In this document: in pieces, positions 1 to 6,285 of the stretch
Position numbering within the stretch: position 1 is the stretch's first letter
Layout of the letters: every line of letters starts with the position of its first letter
Source of the DNA: Methanosarcinales archaeon
Lineage (GTDB): Archaea; Halobacteriota; Syntropharchaeia; Alkanophagales; Methanospirareceae
Length of the DNA stretch: 6,917 nt
Reading direction: 5' to 3'
Assembly (NCBI GenBank): GCA_016649585.1
Contig: JAENXH010000071.1
Location: 1 to 6,917, forward strand
Notes under the pieces: generated by a model
The model's database searches: none
What the model saw: only the letters and a program-made list of their open reading frames with translations
What the model was told of the DNA's origin: nothing
Program-made: the position numbers and the translations under genes

Positions 1-291
1 TATAACTACTAATAAGGGAATTTCGGTGATCCTCTTGCAAAAGAGCCAAAAACCGCTACTGTCTTCAAATCATTTCCAAAAATTTCTTCCAAGAAGAGAA
101 CCTATCGGTCTAAAAGTGGGGTTGTTAAATTCTGTGCTTTAATTGCCCACCTATTCATCTCCATACTTCTACCATCTGTTGGCACATCTTCTCTCACCCA
201 CCTGTAACAAATCCCAAATCCAAACACTAACTTGAGATTGTCACATTATGATACTTATGATATGATGAGACTCCCTTGCGGATTGCCTCGC
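1..291. other. Gene-free stretch downstream of iorB
   Basis: I see no convincing gene here. The stretch follows the iorB stop codon and is AT-rich compared with iorAB. It holds a small perfect hairpin at 32-45 (stem CTCTT/AAGAG, loop GCAA) and an open minus-strand frame of 42 codons at 102-227. That frame starts with GTG, has no ribosome binding site and matches no family I know. No clear oligo-T terminator for iorB is visible; the only minus-strand T runs are short, near 51-55 and 78-82. The region could be the worn end of a former gene, but nothing proves it. Confidence 0.5.
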
Positions 292-885
292 TTATGCTTC
301 CCCAATTTCACTCTTTCCGAGTTCAAAGGCGCGTCTGTTGACCTCCAGAAACTTTGCTGGTATTGACTCACTGAGTGACTCGATGAGCATATCTTCCGGT
401 AGTGGGATATACCTGGAGAGCACACCCAGCATCACGACGTTCATCGCCTGTGGATTGCCTGTCTTGGCTGCCAGCTTCGTCGCATCAAGAGTTTTAACGC
501 TTCTGCATATCCTTTGGAGCGGTGCAAGAATCTCCCCCAGCGGTGGGTAGCTCGATTGGCCTGTGGTCACAGTGATCGGAAGTACCGGGTTGGTGTTCAC
601 AAGCGCGATGCCGTCTTCAGATAAGTAATGGGCATACCTTAGGGCTTCAGCAGGTTCGAGAGCTAACAATATATCCGCCCCTCCGGCTGGCACCAGTGGG
701 CCGAACTCGCATCCTAACCGGATGTGGCTTATCACGCTACCTCCGCGCTGGGCCATCCCGTGCGTCTCCGCACCCCTTGCAGGGTAGCCAGCCTTCATCG
801 CAGCCTTCCCAATTATATTAGAGATTAAGATTACTCCCTGGCCACCAACACCGACCACAACGATGTCACACTTCGAAGTTTTCAT
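292..885 (-). CDS. iorB: Indolepyruvate:ferredoxin oxidoreductase, beta subunit
   Basis: IorB is the small subunit of the cytoplasmic enzyme that oxidatively decarboxylates indolepyruvate and other aryl-pyruvates, with CoA and ferredoxin, to the aryl-acetyl-CoA. The 197 residues form one pyruvate ferredoxin/flavodoxin oxidoreductase gamma-type domain of normal length. Visible motifs are the GVGGQG loop at 12-17, ETHGMAQRGGSV at 40-51, which is a hallmark of this family, and the conserved NPQAMNVVMLG stretch near 144-154. The start ATG overlaps the iorA stop as ATGA (882-885). A GAGGTG ribosome binding site at 891-896 sits 5 bases upstream, inside the end of iorA, so the two subunits are probably translated together. 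The related 2-oxoacid oxidoreductase gamma subunits look similar, but the adjacent iorA settles the assignment. Confidence 0.95.
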   Translation of the reverse strand: MKTSKCDIVVVGVGGQGVILISNIIGKAAMKAGYPARGAETHGMAQRGGSVISHIRLGCEFGPLVPAGGADILLALEPAEALRYAHYLSEDGIALVNTNPVLPITVTTGQSSYPPLGEILAPLQRICRSVKTLDATKLAAKTGNPQAMNVVMLGVLSRYIPLPEDMLIESLSESIPAKFLEVNRRAFELGKSEIGEA

Positions 886-2672
886 TCGACCACCTCGATG
901 GCATTACTGGGGCATATCTGGGCACATACTCCACACCCGGAACAGAGCGCGTTGATTCGAGCATTATCCTCGTCGAACTCAATTGCAGGACAGCCAAACT
1001 CCACGCACTTCCTGCACCCGTTGCAGTTCTCATCGTTAACCATAAACGGTCTTCGCTTTACGCCTGCTCTTCTCGCATTAGTCACACAGGCCTGCTTTGC
1101 AATAACCACAGATAAGCCCTGAAACTCCTTCGCCTGCTTGAAGGCCTCGATTGTCGCGTCAATATCGTATGGATCCACAGTTTCGACAAAGTCGGCTCCC
1201 AATGCCTTAGCGAGAGCTCCAATAGATACTGCTTTTGTCTTCTCGCCGCTTACGGTGAAGCCTGTTCCCGGATGGGGCTGATGTCCAGTCATCGCCGTGG
1301 TCGAATTGTCCAGTATAGCGACGGTTATTCTGGCCTTATTGTAAGCGGCATTGAGCAACCCTGGCAGTCCGCCATGAAGAAATGTCGAGTCACCAATGCT
1401 ACAACATATATCCCGCTTCTCGCCTCCAAATCTAATCCCGCTGGCTACGGTTATGCTCGCGCCCATACAGAGGCAAGTATCAATGGTCCCCATTGGGACG
1501 GCAAGCGTGTAACACCCAATATCACTGGGGAAAATCGCATCCTTCCCGAAGGCCTTCCTCATGGCATAGTAGGTTGCTCGGTGGCTGCATCCTGGACAAA
1601 GTGCTGGTGGTCTGGGCGGCAGAATCTCTTCGGCTTCCTTCAAAGATAAAACCTCCTCCACCGGGAGATCAAACATCTCTGCAATGGCATTTCTGACCAT
1701 AAGGGAATCCAGCTCACCCTCACGCGGGATGTGACCGGACCTCTTGCCGAGGATCTCCAGATCAGAGTTACATACCCTCGCCAATCGCTCCACGTATTCC
1801 TCTAACACTGGCTCCAGCTCCTCGATCACCATCACCTTGGTGACATGCTCAAGAAACTCGGAACACAGGCCATCAGGAGGAGGGAAGGTGCCGATCCGTA
1901 GAATGGAAATATCTGCTTCCAACTGCTTTATCGCCTCTTCAGCGTAAAGGCCAGATATCCCTGAAGCAATGATCCCCTGATCTCCACGCAACACGAGCCG
2001 GTTCCAAGGCACATCCGACAGGGCTGCTCTGACCCGATCCTGCTTCTTTAGAAGCTCAGTATGGCGTGGTCTGGCGTGTACTGGAAGCATAACCCATCTG
2101 GCGGGATTCTTCACGAACTCGGGATTCGAACGCTCTTCTCCTATTTGCCCCACCTCCACGTCAGCTCTAGCATGTGAGACCCGTGTAGTTGGTCTGAGGA
2201 GAACAGGTAACTCCAGCTTCTCAGAGAGCTCAAAGGCATAAATGCACATATCTCTCGCCTCCTGCGGATCCGCAGGGTCAAGGCAGGGGATGCAGGCAAA
2301 CTGGGCATACCGCCGCGTGTCCTGCTCGTTCTGGGATGAGTGACAGAACGGGTCATCTGATGCGATTACCACAAGCCCAGCCCGCACACCAGTGTAGGCC
2401 AGCGTCATAAACGGGTCTGCAGCAACGTTCAGGCCCACATGTTTCATCACGGCTACCGCTCGCGTTCCCGTCCACGAGGCCCCGATGGCAACCTCCAAGG
2501 CTACCTTCTCATTGACCGACCATTCCACATGGAGATCGTCCTTCTTAGCAAAATATGCGGCAGCCTCCACTATCTCGGATGCCGGAGTTCCAGGATAACC
2601 GGTAACAACGCCAGCACCTGCCTCGAGGATACCTCTTGCAATCGCAGCATTTCCAAGCAGATATTCCTTCAC
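882..2672 (-). CDS. iorA: Indolepyruvate:ferredoxin oxidoreductase, alpha subunit
   Basis: IorA is the catalytic subunit, which carries thiamine diphosphate (TPP) and Fe-S clusters and passes electrons to ferredoxin. I chose the GTG at 2670-2672, giving 596 residues. An AGGAGGG ribosome binding site (2680-2686) lies 7 bases upstream, and the product begins VKEYLLGN, as family members do. An ATG at 2759 would add 29 unrelated residues and overlap nfo. Residues in order: TGYPGTPASEI (24-34) in the N-terminal pyrimidine domain; CPGCSHR (359-365); SDIGCYTL (383-390); the TPP/Mg region with GDS (428-430), N441 and N445; and TTAMTGHQPHPGTG (458-471). Two ferredoxin-type clusters end the protein: C550, C553, C556, C561 and C577, C580, C583, C587. 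The first has a four-residue gap before its last cysteine. All expected motifs are intact. Confidence 0.96.
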   Translation of the reverse strand: MKEYLLGNAAIARGILEAGAGVVTGYPGTPASEIVEAAAYFAKKDDLHVEWSVNEKVALEVAIGASWTGTRAVAVMKHVGLNVAADPFMTLAYTGVRAGLVVIASDDPFCHSSQNEQDTRRYAQFACIPCLDPADPQEARDMCIYAFELSEKLELPVLLRPTTRVSHARADVEVGQIGEERSNPEFVKNPARWVMLPVHARPRHTELLKKQDRVRAALSDVPWNRLVLRGDQGIIASGISGLYAEEAIKQLEADISILRIGTFPPPDGLCSEFLEHVTKVMVIEELEPVLEEYVERLARVCNSDLEILGKRSGHIPREGELDSLMVRNAIAEMFDLPVEEVLSLKEAEEILPPRPPALCPGCSHRATYYAMRKAFGKDAIFPSDIGCYTLAVPMGTIDTCLCMGASITVASGIRFGGEKRDICCSIGDSTFLHGGLPGLLNAAYNKARITVAILDNSTTAMTGHQPHPGTGFTVSGEKTKAVSIGALAKALGADFVETVDPYDIDATIEAFKQAKEFQGLSVVIAKQACVTNARRAGVKRRPFMVNDENCNGCRKCVEFGCPAIEFDEDNARINALCSGCGVCAQICPSNAIEVVE

Positions 2673-2679
2673 AATACTA

Positions 2680-2686
2680 CCCTCCT
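2680..2686 (-). promoter_or_regulatory. Ribosome binding site that sets the iorA GTG start
   Basis: On the minus strand this reads AGGAGGG, a near-perfect match to the anti-Shine-Dalgarno sequence, 7 bases before the GTG at 2670-2672. It decides between this start and the longer frame from 2759, which has no comparable site. Confidence 0.85.
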
Positions 2687-2698
2687 GTAATGTATTCA

Positions 2699-2718
2699 AC
2701 ATATATACTTTATGAAAT
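2699..2718 (-). promoter_or_regulatory. Candidate TATA region for iorAB
   Basis: The 70-base gap between the nfo stop and the iorA GTG contains, on the minus strand, TATTTCATAAAGTATATATG. The part centred near 2713 would place the transcription start near 2687, just before the ribosome binding site. The more TATA-like part centred near 2705 would start inside the ribosome binding site, so the upstream part fits better. This is inference from spacing only; read-through from nfo is the alternative. Confidence 0.4.
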
Positions 2719-2742
2719 AGGCCGGGAAACTTTATGCCATTT

Positions 2743-3591
2743 TCACTGTTGAGCGGCAAGTTCTCTTACCTTCTGGATATTATCAAGATCACCTCTCCGG
2801 TTATCAACTGGAGTCTCAAGGATCATCGGTAGCTCCCTTATGCGTTCGTCCTTGAGAATCACGCGAAAACCATCCTCACCAATATACCCAAGCCCGATAT
2901 GCTCATGCCGATCCAATCTCGAATCCAGACCTGCTTTTGCATCATTGAGATGGATGAGCTTCAGATGTTCAAGACCTATAACCTCATCAAAATGCTGCAT
3001 AGTGGCATTCAAGCTCTTTCCCGTCCGCAATTCATAGCCCGCAGCGAAGGCGTGGCAAGTATCAAAGCAGATTCCTATCCGTTCTTTATGCTCAATACGA
3101 GCCATAATGTCTCGGATGTCTTCAAAGGTTCCTCCCATACTGTTCTTCGTCCCCGCCGTATTCTCCAAGAGCAGCATCACTCCATTATCAACTTCACTGA
3201 ATGCCGTGTTGATCGCATCTACTATCCTCCGCAGCCCAGCTTCTTTACCAGATCCACGATGACTGCCAAGATGAGTGACAAGGTAAGGGATCTGTAAAGA
3301 GTCGCACCGTTTCAATTCTTCGATAAGCGCGGGTACCGATTTTTCATAAACATCATCAGTCGGTGCAGAAAGATTGGGAAGATACGGCATGTGATCCACA
3401 GGCGGGAATATCCCCGTCCGGTTAAGTTTCTCAATGAATCGTGCGGTGTCAGACTCTGTAAGCTCCTTTATCTTCCAGCCGCGGGGGTTTCTCGTGAATA
3501 TCTGGAATGTATTACAACCCTTTTCCTGCGCACGATCCACAGCCTTATCTATTGACCCTGCAATTGAGACATGAACACCAACGCGAACCAT
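2743..3591 (-). CDS. nfo: Endonuclease IV (AP endonuclease)
   Basis: Endonuclease IV cleaves the DNA backbone 5' of abasic sites during base-excision repair, using a trinuclear zinc centre in a TIM barrel. The 282 residues match the usual length of the family (about 280). All nine metal ligands known from the E. coli enzyme can be placed, each two residues lower in number: H67, H107, E143, D177, H180, H214, D227, H229 and E259. Motifs around them are typical: VTHLGSHRG (105-113), LLLENTAG (140-147), CFDTCHAFAAGYE (175-187), LIHLND (212-217), DRHEHIGLG (227-235) and MILETP (256-261). The start at 3591 gives the expected MVRVGVHVSIAGS opening. Its ribosome binding site is weak (GAAAGG well upstream). 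It lies 100 bases after cutA and 70 bases before iorA, with no functional tie to either. Confidence 0.97.
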   Translation of the reverse strand: MVRVGVHVSIAGSIDKAVDRAQEKGCNTFQIFTRNPRGWKIKELTESDTARFIEKLNRTGIFPPVDHMPYLPNLSAPTDDVYEKSVPALIEELKRCDSLQIPYLVTHLGSHRGSGKEAGLRRIVDAINTAFSEVDNGVMLLLENTAGTKNSMGGTFEDIRDIMARIEHKERIGICFDTCHAFAAGYELRTGKSLNATMQHFDEVIGLEHLKLIHLNDAKAGLDSRLDRHEHIGLGYIGEDGFRVILKDERIRELPMILETPVDNRRGDLDNIQKVRELAAQQ

Positions 3592-3691
3592 TAGCTTTTC
3601 ACTTTCCTTTCAGAAATCAATAGCGTTTAGTACCAGATCAGATAGGCAGTCTTGTAAGTTGATTTTTCTCTCACGAGAATTACCCGGTTCA

Positions 3692-4006
3692 TCACCCTAC
3701 TGACTCATCCACCCATTCCAAATACTTATCATAGCCTGCAACAATCGGTAGTGCGATTATTTCCGGCAGTTCGTAGCTATGAACTTCTTTTATTCTTTCG
3801 ATACTCTTATTTACCTTGCTTTTTACGGTTTTTATTATTAGCAAAGCCTCTTTATCTTCGCAAAACTCGCCTTCCCATCTGTAATAGGATTTTACCTCTG
3901 TAATATTCACACATGCTGCTAATCGTTCCTCTATCAACATCCGTGCTATCTTCTCGGATTCGTCCACGCTTGCCGTGCAGAAGAGCACGCAAAAATCCTT
4001 GGTCAT
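3692..4006 (-). CDS. cutA: CutA1-type divalent-cation tolerance protein
   Basis: This is a small cytoplasmic protein of the CutA1 family, which forms very stable PII-like trimers and was linked in E. coli to copper tolerance. Its true role in archaea is unclear. The 104 residues are full length. The family signature is intact: CTASVDESEKIARMLIEERLAACVN (10-34), the YYRWEGE segment (41-47), EALLIIKT (53-60) and IKEVHSYELPEIIALPI (72-88), ending with YLEWV. The start ATG overlaps the stop of the upstream 54-codon gene as ATGA (4003-4006). The only nearby ribosome-binding-like bases, AAGGA, touch the ATG directly, so translation probably depends on coupling to that upstream gene. Confidence 0.95.
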   Translation of the reverse strand: MTKDFCVLFCTASVDESEKIARMLIEERLAACVNITEVKSYYRWEGEFCEDKEALLIIKTVKSKVNKSIERIKEVHSYELPEIIALPIVAGYDKYLEWVDESVG

Positions 4007-4167
4007 TCCTTAGACTTGGAACTAAGTTCTTCCACGACTTCCCGAGGCAACTGCTTGGCGACATCTATCTTCTTCACACAAGCGGTTTTTATTCCCCTCC
4101 TCTTCGCTTCTGCGTTTAAATCTTTCGCCTTTATCTTCTTCACCAACTCCTCTAACTCCTCACCCAT
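4003..4167 (-). CDS. Small HeH/SAP-like protein, 54 aa, coupled to cutA
   Basis: A 54-residue frame begins MGEELEELVKK and ends SSKSKE. Two things support it as a real gene: a very strong ribosome binding site, GGGAGGTGA, 6 bases before the ATG, and a four-base ATGA overlap with cutA. It is highly charged, with 13 lysines and arginines and a similar number of acidic residues, and has one cysteine (C30). Residues 16-42 follow a helix - extended loop - helix pattern: DLNAEAKRRGIK, a short loop, then KKIDVAKQLP. This resembles HeH, SAP or Rho-N-type modules, which usually bind nucleic acids. The domain call is inference from pattern only. It could equally be a short helical partner of unknown function. 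It lies 56 bases after the NifU-like gene and may be in its transcript. Confidence 0.75.
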   Translation of the reverse strand: MGEELEELVKKIKAKDLNAEAKRRGIKTACVKKIDVAKQLPREVVEELSSKSKE

Positions 4168-4173
4168 ACACGC

Positions 4174-4182
4174 TCACCTCCC
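4174..4182 (-). promoter_or_regulatory. Strong ribosome binding site of the 54-codon gene
   Basis: The minus strand reads GGGAGGTGA, 6 bases before the ATG at 4167. It is the strongest match to the archaeal Shine-Dalgarno consensus in the window and is the main reason to accept so short a gene. Confidence 0.85.
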
Positions 4183-4223
4183 AATTTAACAACTCTTTTT
4201 TACACTCTCTGTTATCCAAAACC

Positions 4224-4445
4224 TTATACAGCAACTACTCCTTTTACCTCTGGAATCTTCCCCTTCAGCGTTGCCTCAACGAAGTTCACCAGTGTGAATT
4301 GACTCATCGGGCAGCATCCACATGCGCCCTGTAACCTCACCTTCACTACACCGTCATCCACGCTCACCAGTGCTATATTGCCGCCTTCCAGTGCTAAAAA
4401 AGGACTGATATCCCTCTCTATTACTTCCTTCACCTTTTCAAACAT
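4224..4445 (-). CDS. NifU-like (Nfu domain) Fe-S cluster carrier
   Basis: This 73-residue protein is a stand-alone Nfu domain, the C-terminal part of NifU, which binds a [4Fe-4S] cluster between two subunits and delivers it to target proteins. The opening FEKVKEVIERDISPFLALEGG and the block VKVRLQGACGCCPMSQFTL (35-53) are diagnostic. The usual CxxC pair is C42 and C45; here it reads CGCC, giving an extra cysteine, C44, where most relatives have a non-cysteine residue. The length is normal for archaeal single-domain versions. A weak ribosome binding site (AGGGG) lies about 10 bases upstream, and a TATA-like box sits at 4481-4490. Nearby Fe-S proteins (IorA and possibly the GMC-like enzyme) would be plausible clients, but that is inference. 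Confidence 0.93.
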   Translation of the reverse strand: MFEKVKEVIERDISPFLALEGGNIALVSVDDGVVKVRLQGACGCCPMSQFTLVNFVEATLKGKIPEVKGVVAV

Positions 4446-4480
4446 TTAATTGATACCCCTATTCGTTAGTATATTTCCGT

Positions 4481-4490
4481 ATTATAAAAG
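4481..4490 (-). promoter_or_regulatory. TATA box of the NifU-like gene
   Basis: The minus strand reads CTTTTATAAT. Counting about 26 bases from its centre puts the transcription start near 4460, which gives a leader of about 15 bases starting AGGGG, the likely ribosome binding site. The spacing to the ATG at 4445 fits a short archaeal leader well. Confidence 0.55.
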
Positions 4491-4564
4491 AGTGGCGATC
4501 CCAGGATGAATTCGTTAAAACGCTTGGAATTTGTGATTTTTAGAGTGAGGACCGGACAGTTTAC

Positions 4565-5764
4565 TTATGACCGATTAAGAATAATCTTTGAGACATATTT
4601 CGCTAAGGCGACAATAGTCAATATAGGTGGAGCGCCGGGTGATGCAGGAAGCACTGATGCATCTGCCACGTACAACCCCTCTACTTCGGTCGCCAGGTTT
4701 TTATCCACCGCTTCACCGATTCTTGCAGTTCCACCGGGATGCGCGCCCCTTACGGGTGTGGAGACAAAGGTTGAGGGATCGGCACCTGCTTTTTCTAATA
4801 TAGACCCTGCGATAGCAGCCCCTTCTGAGAGTAGAACGGCATCCCTGTTCGTAACAACTTTCTTCACGTCCTTATTCACTTCTCCCACTTCTTCATCTTT
4901 TATCTTCACCATTATCCCAAGTACATCCTCCGACGAAACCTTTACACCCCTCGCATCCATCCTTTTCACCAGACGGTTGGAAAAATGCGGAGAGAGAATG
5001 AACTCCTCGAACGTTATGAGAGCGTTCATTGTTACTTCCTTGTTCAACTTAATCCCGTCAAGCACACCCCCAGCTGTGATGAAAGTGTCAACGAACAAAT
5101 TTGGTGTGGTGGGCAGCCCCTGCTTTCTCAACAGCCGTGGCGTTTCCAACGCTCCTGCGGAAAGAACAACTATATCTGCTGGGATAACTTTACCCTTGCT
5201 TCTCACTCCAGCCACTTCACCATCCTCTACAATTATATCGTCAATGGGCATGTCTGTTATTATCTTCGCACCGTTCTTTTCCGCCGCCTTCACAAATTCG
5301 ACTGCGCTCCATTTCGCGCCGTTCTGACAGCCAGATGTACACTTACCACACGGCGTGCATTTTGCAGGGTCAATAAACTTCGGCATCTTCTTCACGTCAA
5401 ATCCGAGATTCTCGGCAGCCACCATAATCCGCTTGGTCCCTTCACCAAAGTGCGAATCGGGAAGAGTTCTTACCCCAAGCTCTCGCTCTGCGTCCTCAAA
5501 CTCTTCACCCAGGTCAATCCCTAACCCTCGCAACTCTTTTTCTAAAGCTCGTACTCCGTTTCCGGCTGATACCGTAGTAGTGCCACCTAAACAGAATGCC
5601 CTCAGAATCTCTACTTCTGAATCAATATTTGCGTAGTATTTTGAAGCGTCTTTTGCCTCTATAGTAGGTCCTTTTTCTATAAGCACTACTTCCATACCCT
5701 TGTCAGACAGTTCTTTCGCTACAGTAGCGCCGCCTGCGCCTGAGCCCACGATTATTGCCCGCAT
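4565..5764 (-). CDS. GMC-like FAD-dependent oxidoreductase with Cys4 motif
   Basis: This 399-residue flavoprotein has the frame of the glucose-methanol-choline family but is much shorter than the usual 500-600 residues, with a reduced substrate domain. The N-terminus is a dinucleotide fold: GSGAGG (7-12) and the ribose-binding acid E30 in LIEKG. GGTTTVSAGNG (60-70) and LSAGALETPRLL (201-212) are FAD-contact motifs. The C-terminus carries HPGGTARIG (342-350), where H342 matches the family's active-site histidine, and GLYVADASVLPASPG (363-377). The usual second site, N or H in NPTLT, is proline here (P379 in APPILT). C136, C139, C142 and C146 form CxxCxxCxxxC, possibly a [4Fe-4S] site; a similar cysteine block occurs in long-chain alcohol oxidases. 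The substrate is unknown. No ribosome binding site precedes the ATG, and tRNA-His ends 24 bases upstream. Confidence 0.85.
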   Translation of the reverse strand: MRAIIVGSGAGGATVAKELSDKGMEVVLIEKGPTIEAKDASKYYANIDSEVEILRAFCLGGTTTVSAGNGVRALEKELRGLGIDLGEEFEDAERELGVRTLPDSHFGEGTKRIMVAAENLGFDVKKMPKFIDPAKCTPCGKCTSGCQNGAKWSAVEFVKAAEKNGAKIITDMPIDDIIVEDGEVAGVRSKGKVIPADIVVLSAGALETPRLLRKQGLPTTPNLFVDTFITAGGVLDGIKLNKEVTMNALITFEEFILSPHFSNRLVKRMDARGVKVSSEDVLGIMVKIKDEEVGEVNKDVKKVVTNRDAVLLSEGAAIAGSILEKAGADPSTFVSTPVRGAHPGGTARIGEAVDKNLATEVEGLYVADASVLPASPGAPPILTIVALAKYVSKIILNRS

Positions 5765-5777
5765 GGTTTATATACTA

Positions 5778-5787
5778 TTTTATATAA
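5778..5787 (-). promoter_or_regulatory. TATA-like sequence between tRNA-His and the oxidoreductase
   Basis: The minus strand reads TTATATAAAA in the 24-base spacer, followed by a second TATATAAA next to the ATG. The centre of the first is only about 19 bases from the ATG at 5764, less than the 24-27 bases usual even for leaderless archaeal transcripts. It may be a promoter with tight spacing or simply an AT-rich spacer in a shared transcript. Confidence 0.35.
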
Positions 5788-5788
5788 G

Positions 5789-5861
5789 GGCCGGAGCTGG
5801 GATTCGAACCCAGGTCTAGGGATCCACAGTCCCCAGGGATAGCCTCTACCACACCCCGGCC
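5789..5861 (-). tRNA. tRNA-His (anticodon GTG)
   Basis: The minus strand folds as a complete cloverleaf. The acceptor arm GCCGGGG pairs with CTCCGGC, with one G-T wobble. The anticodon stem GGGGA/TCCCT encloses CTGTGGA, with anticodon GTG at 5825-5827, and the T arm CTGGG/CCCAG encloses TTCGAAT. An extra G at position -1 (5861) faces C73, the identity element of tRNA-His, so histidine is well supported; here the G-1 appears encoded in the DNA. The D stem is weak, with only two central G-C pairs, but A14, G18, G19 and A21 are in place. No 3' CCA is encoded, as in many archaea, and no intron is present. Confidence 0.97.
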
Positions 5862-6071
5862 ATTGTGCACGTGCAATTAGATAATACAAACTAATAAGCA
5901 GTTGACTATTTATTTTTGTTTTACAGGTTTGGCATGACAATGGCATCGTTTTGGACGAAACGTCCTCATTTCTTCTTTACCTGCCAAAATAACACCTTTC
6001 TTTATATCTTTATGAACTCATGCTGATATAATTAATGCTTCTGGATTTGAAGTCTCCTGTAAGGTTCCATA

Positions 6072-6218
6072 TTAGTTAGTAAGAGCATACGTCAATCGTA
6101 GACTTTCATAATGGCATTCATTGTTAGCCCGTTGAAATTTGAGAGCACGAAAGAAAGATACTGCTTCTTTCGCAGTTGCTGAGGGCTTTTCGGCTTTATC
6201 GCCTTTGCGGGTGATGGT
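6072..6218 (-). pseudogene. Possible remnant related to the right-edge frame
   Basis: A 48-residue open frame runs from an in-frame stop to a stop at 6072-6074. It has no ATG or GTG start and no ribosome binding site. It shares with the right-edge frame (6776-6917) a KG..KA.K block and an HY(E/K)S block near the end, in the same order. Similarity continues past the stop codon (6043-6066 against 6745-6768, 19 of 24 bases). A 40-base surplus here includes a perfect hairpin. I read it as a worn second copy of the same element. The protein family is unknown, and the coding strand is not certain, because some differences also fall on third positions of a plus-strand reading. Confidence 0.25.
6148..6172. 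repeat. Perfect 8-bp inverted repeat
   Basis: CGAAAGAA (6148-6155) and TTCTTTCG (6165-6172) are exact reverse complements around a nine-base loop. The hairpin falls inside the extra 40 bases that distinguish the degraded copy from the right-edge copy, so it may be a small insertion. No T run follows on either strand, which argues against a terminator. Confidence 0.5.
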
Positions 6219-6285
6219 TTACTTTACGGATGTTAAAATTATTTAGTGGATTGTGGAATGTCAAATTCGTGGGTTTTACAAAGCT

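Noticed and set aside
1272..1649. Plus-strand frame of 125 codons inside iorA
   Set aside because: Antisense to the conserved thiamine-binding half of IorA; no independent support.
2899..3297. Plus-strand frame of 132 codons inside nfo
   Set aside because: Antisense to endonuclease IV with all its metal ligands; no start signal.
3852..4064. Minus-strand frame of 70 codons overlapping cutA
   Set aside because: Wrong frame relative to cutA and the well-supported 54-codon gene; no ribosome binding site.
4506..5327. Plus-strand frame of 273 codons opposite the oxidoreductase
   Set aside because: Its product is serine/threonine/proline-rich low-complexity sequence, it lies antisense to a gene with all expected flavoprotein motifs, and it has no ribosome binding site.
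4985..5524. Plus-strand frame of 179 codons
   Set aside because: Also antisense to the oxidoreductase, cysteine- and histidine-rich with no recognisable domain; a shadow of the real gene.
5752..5946. Minus-strand frame of 64 codons across tRNA-His
   Set aside because: It merely translates through the tRNA gene.
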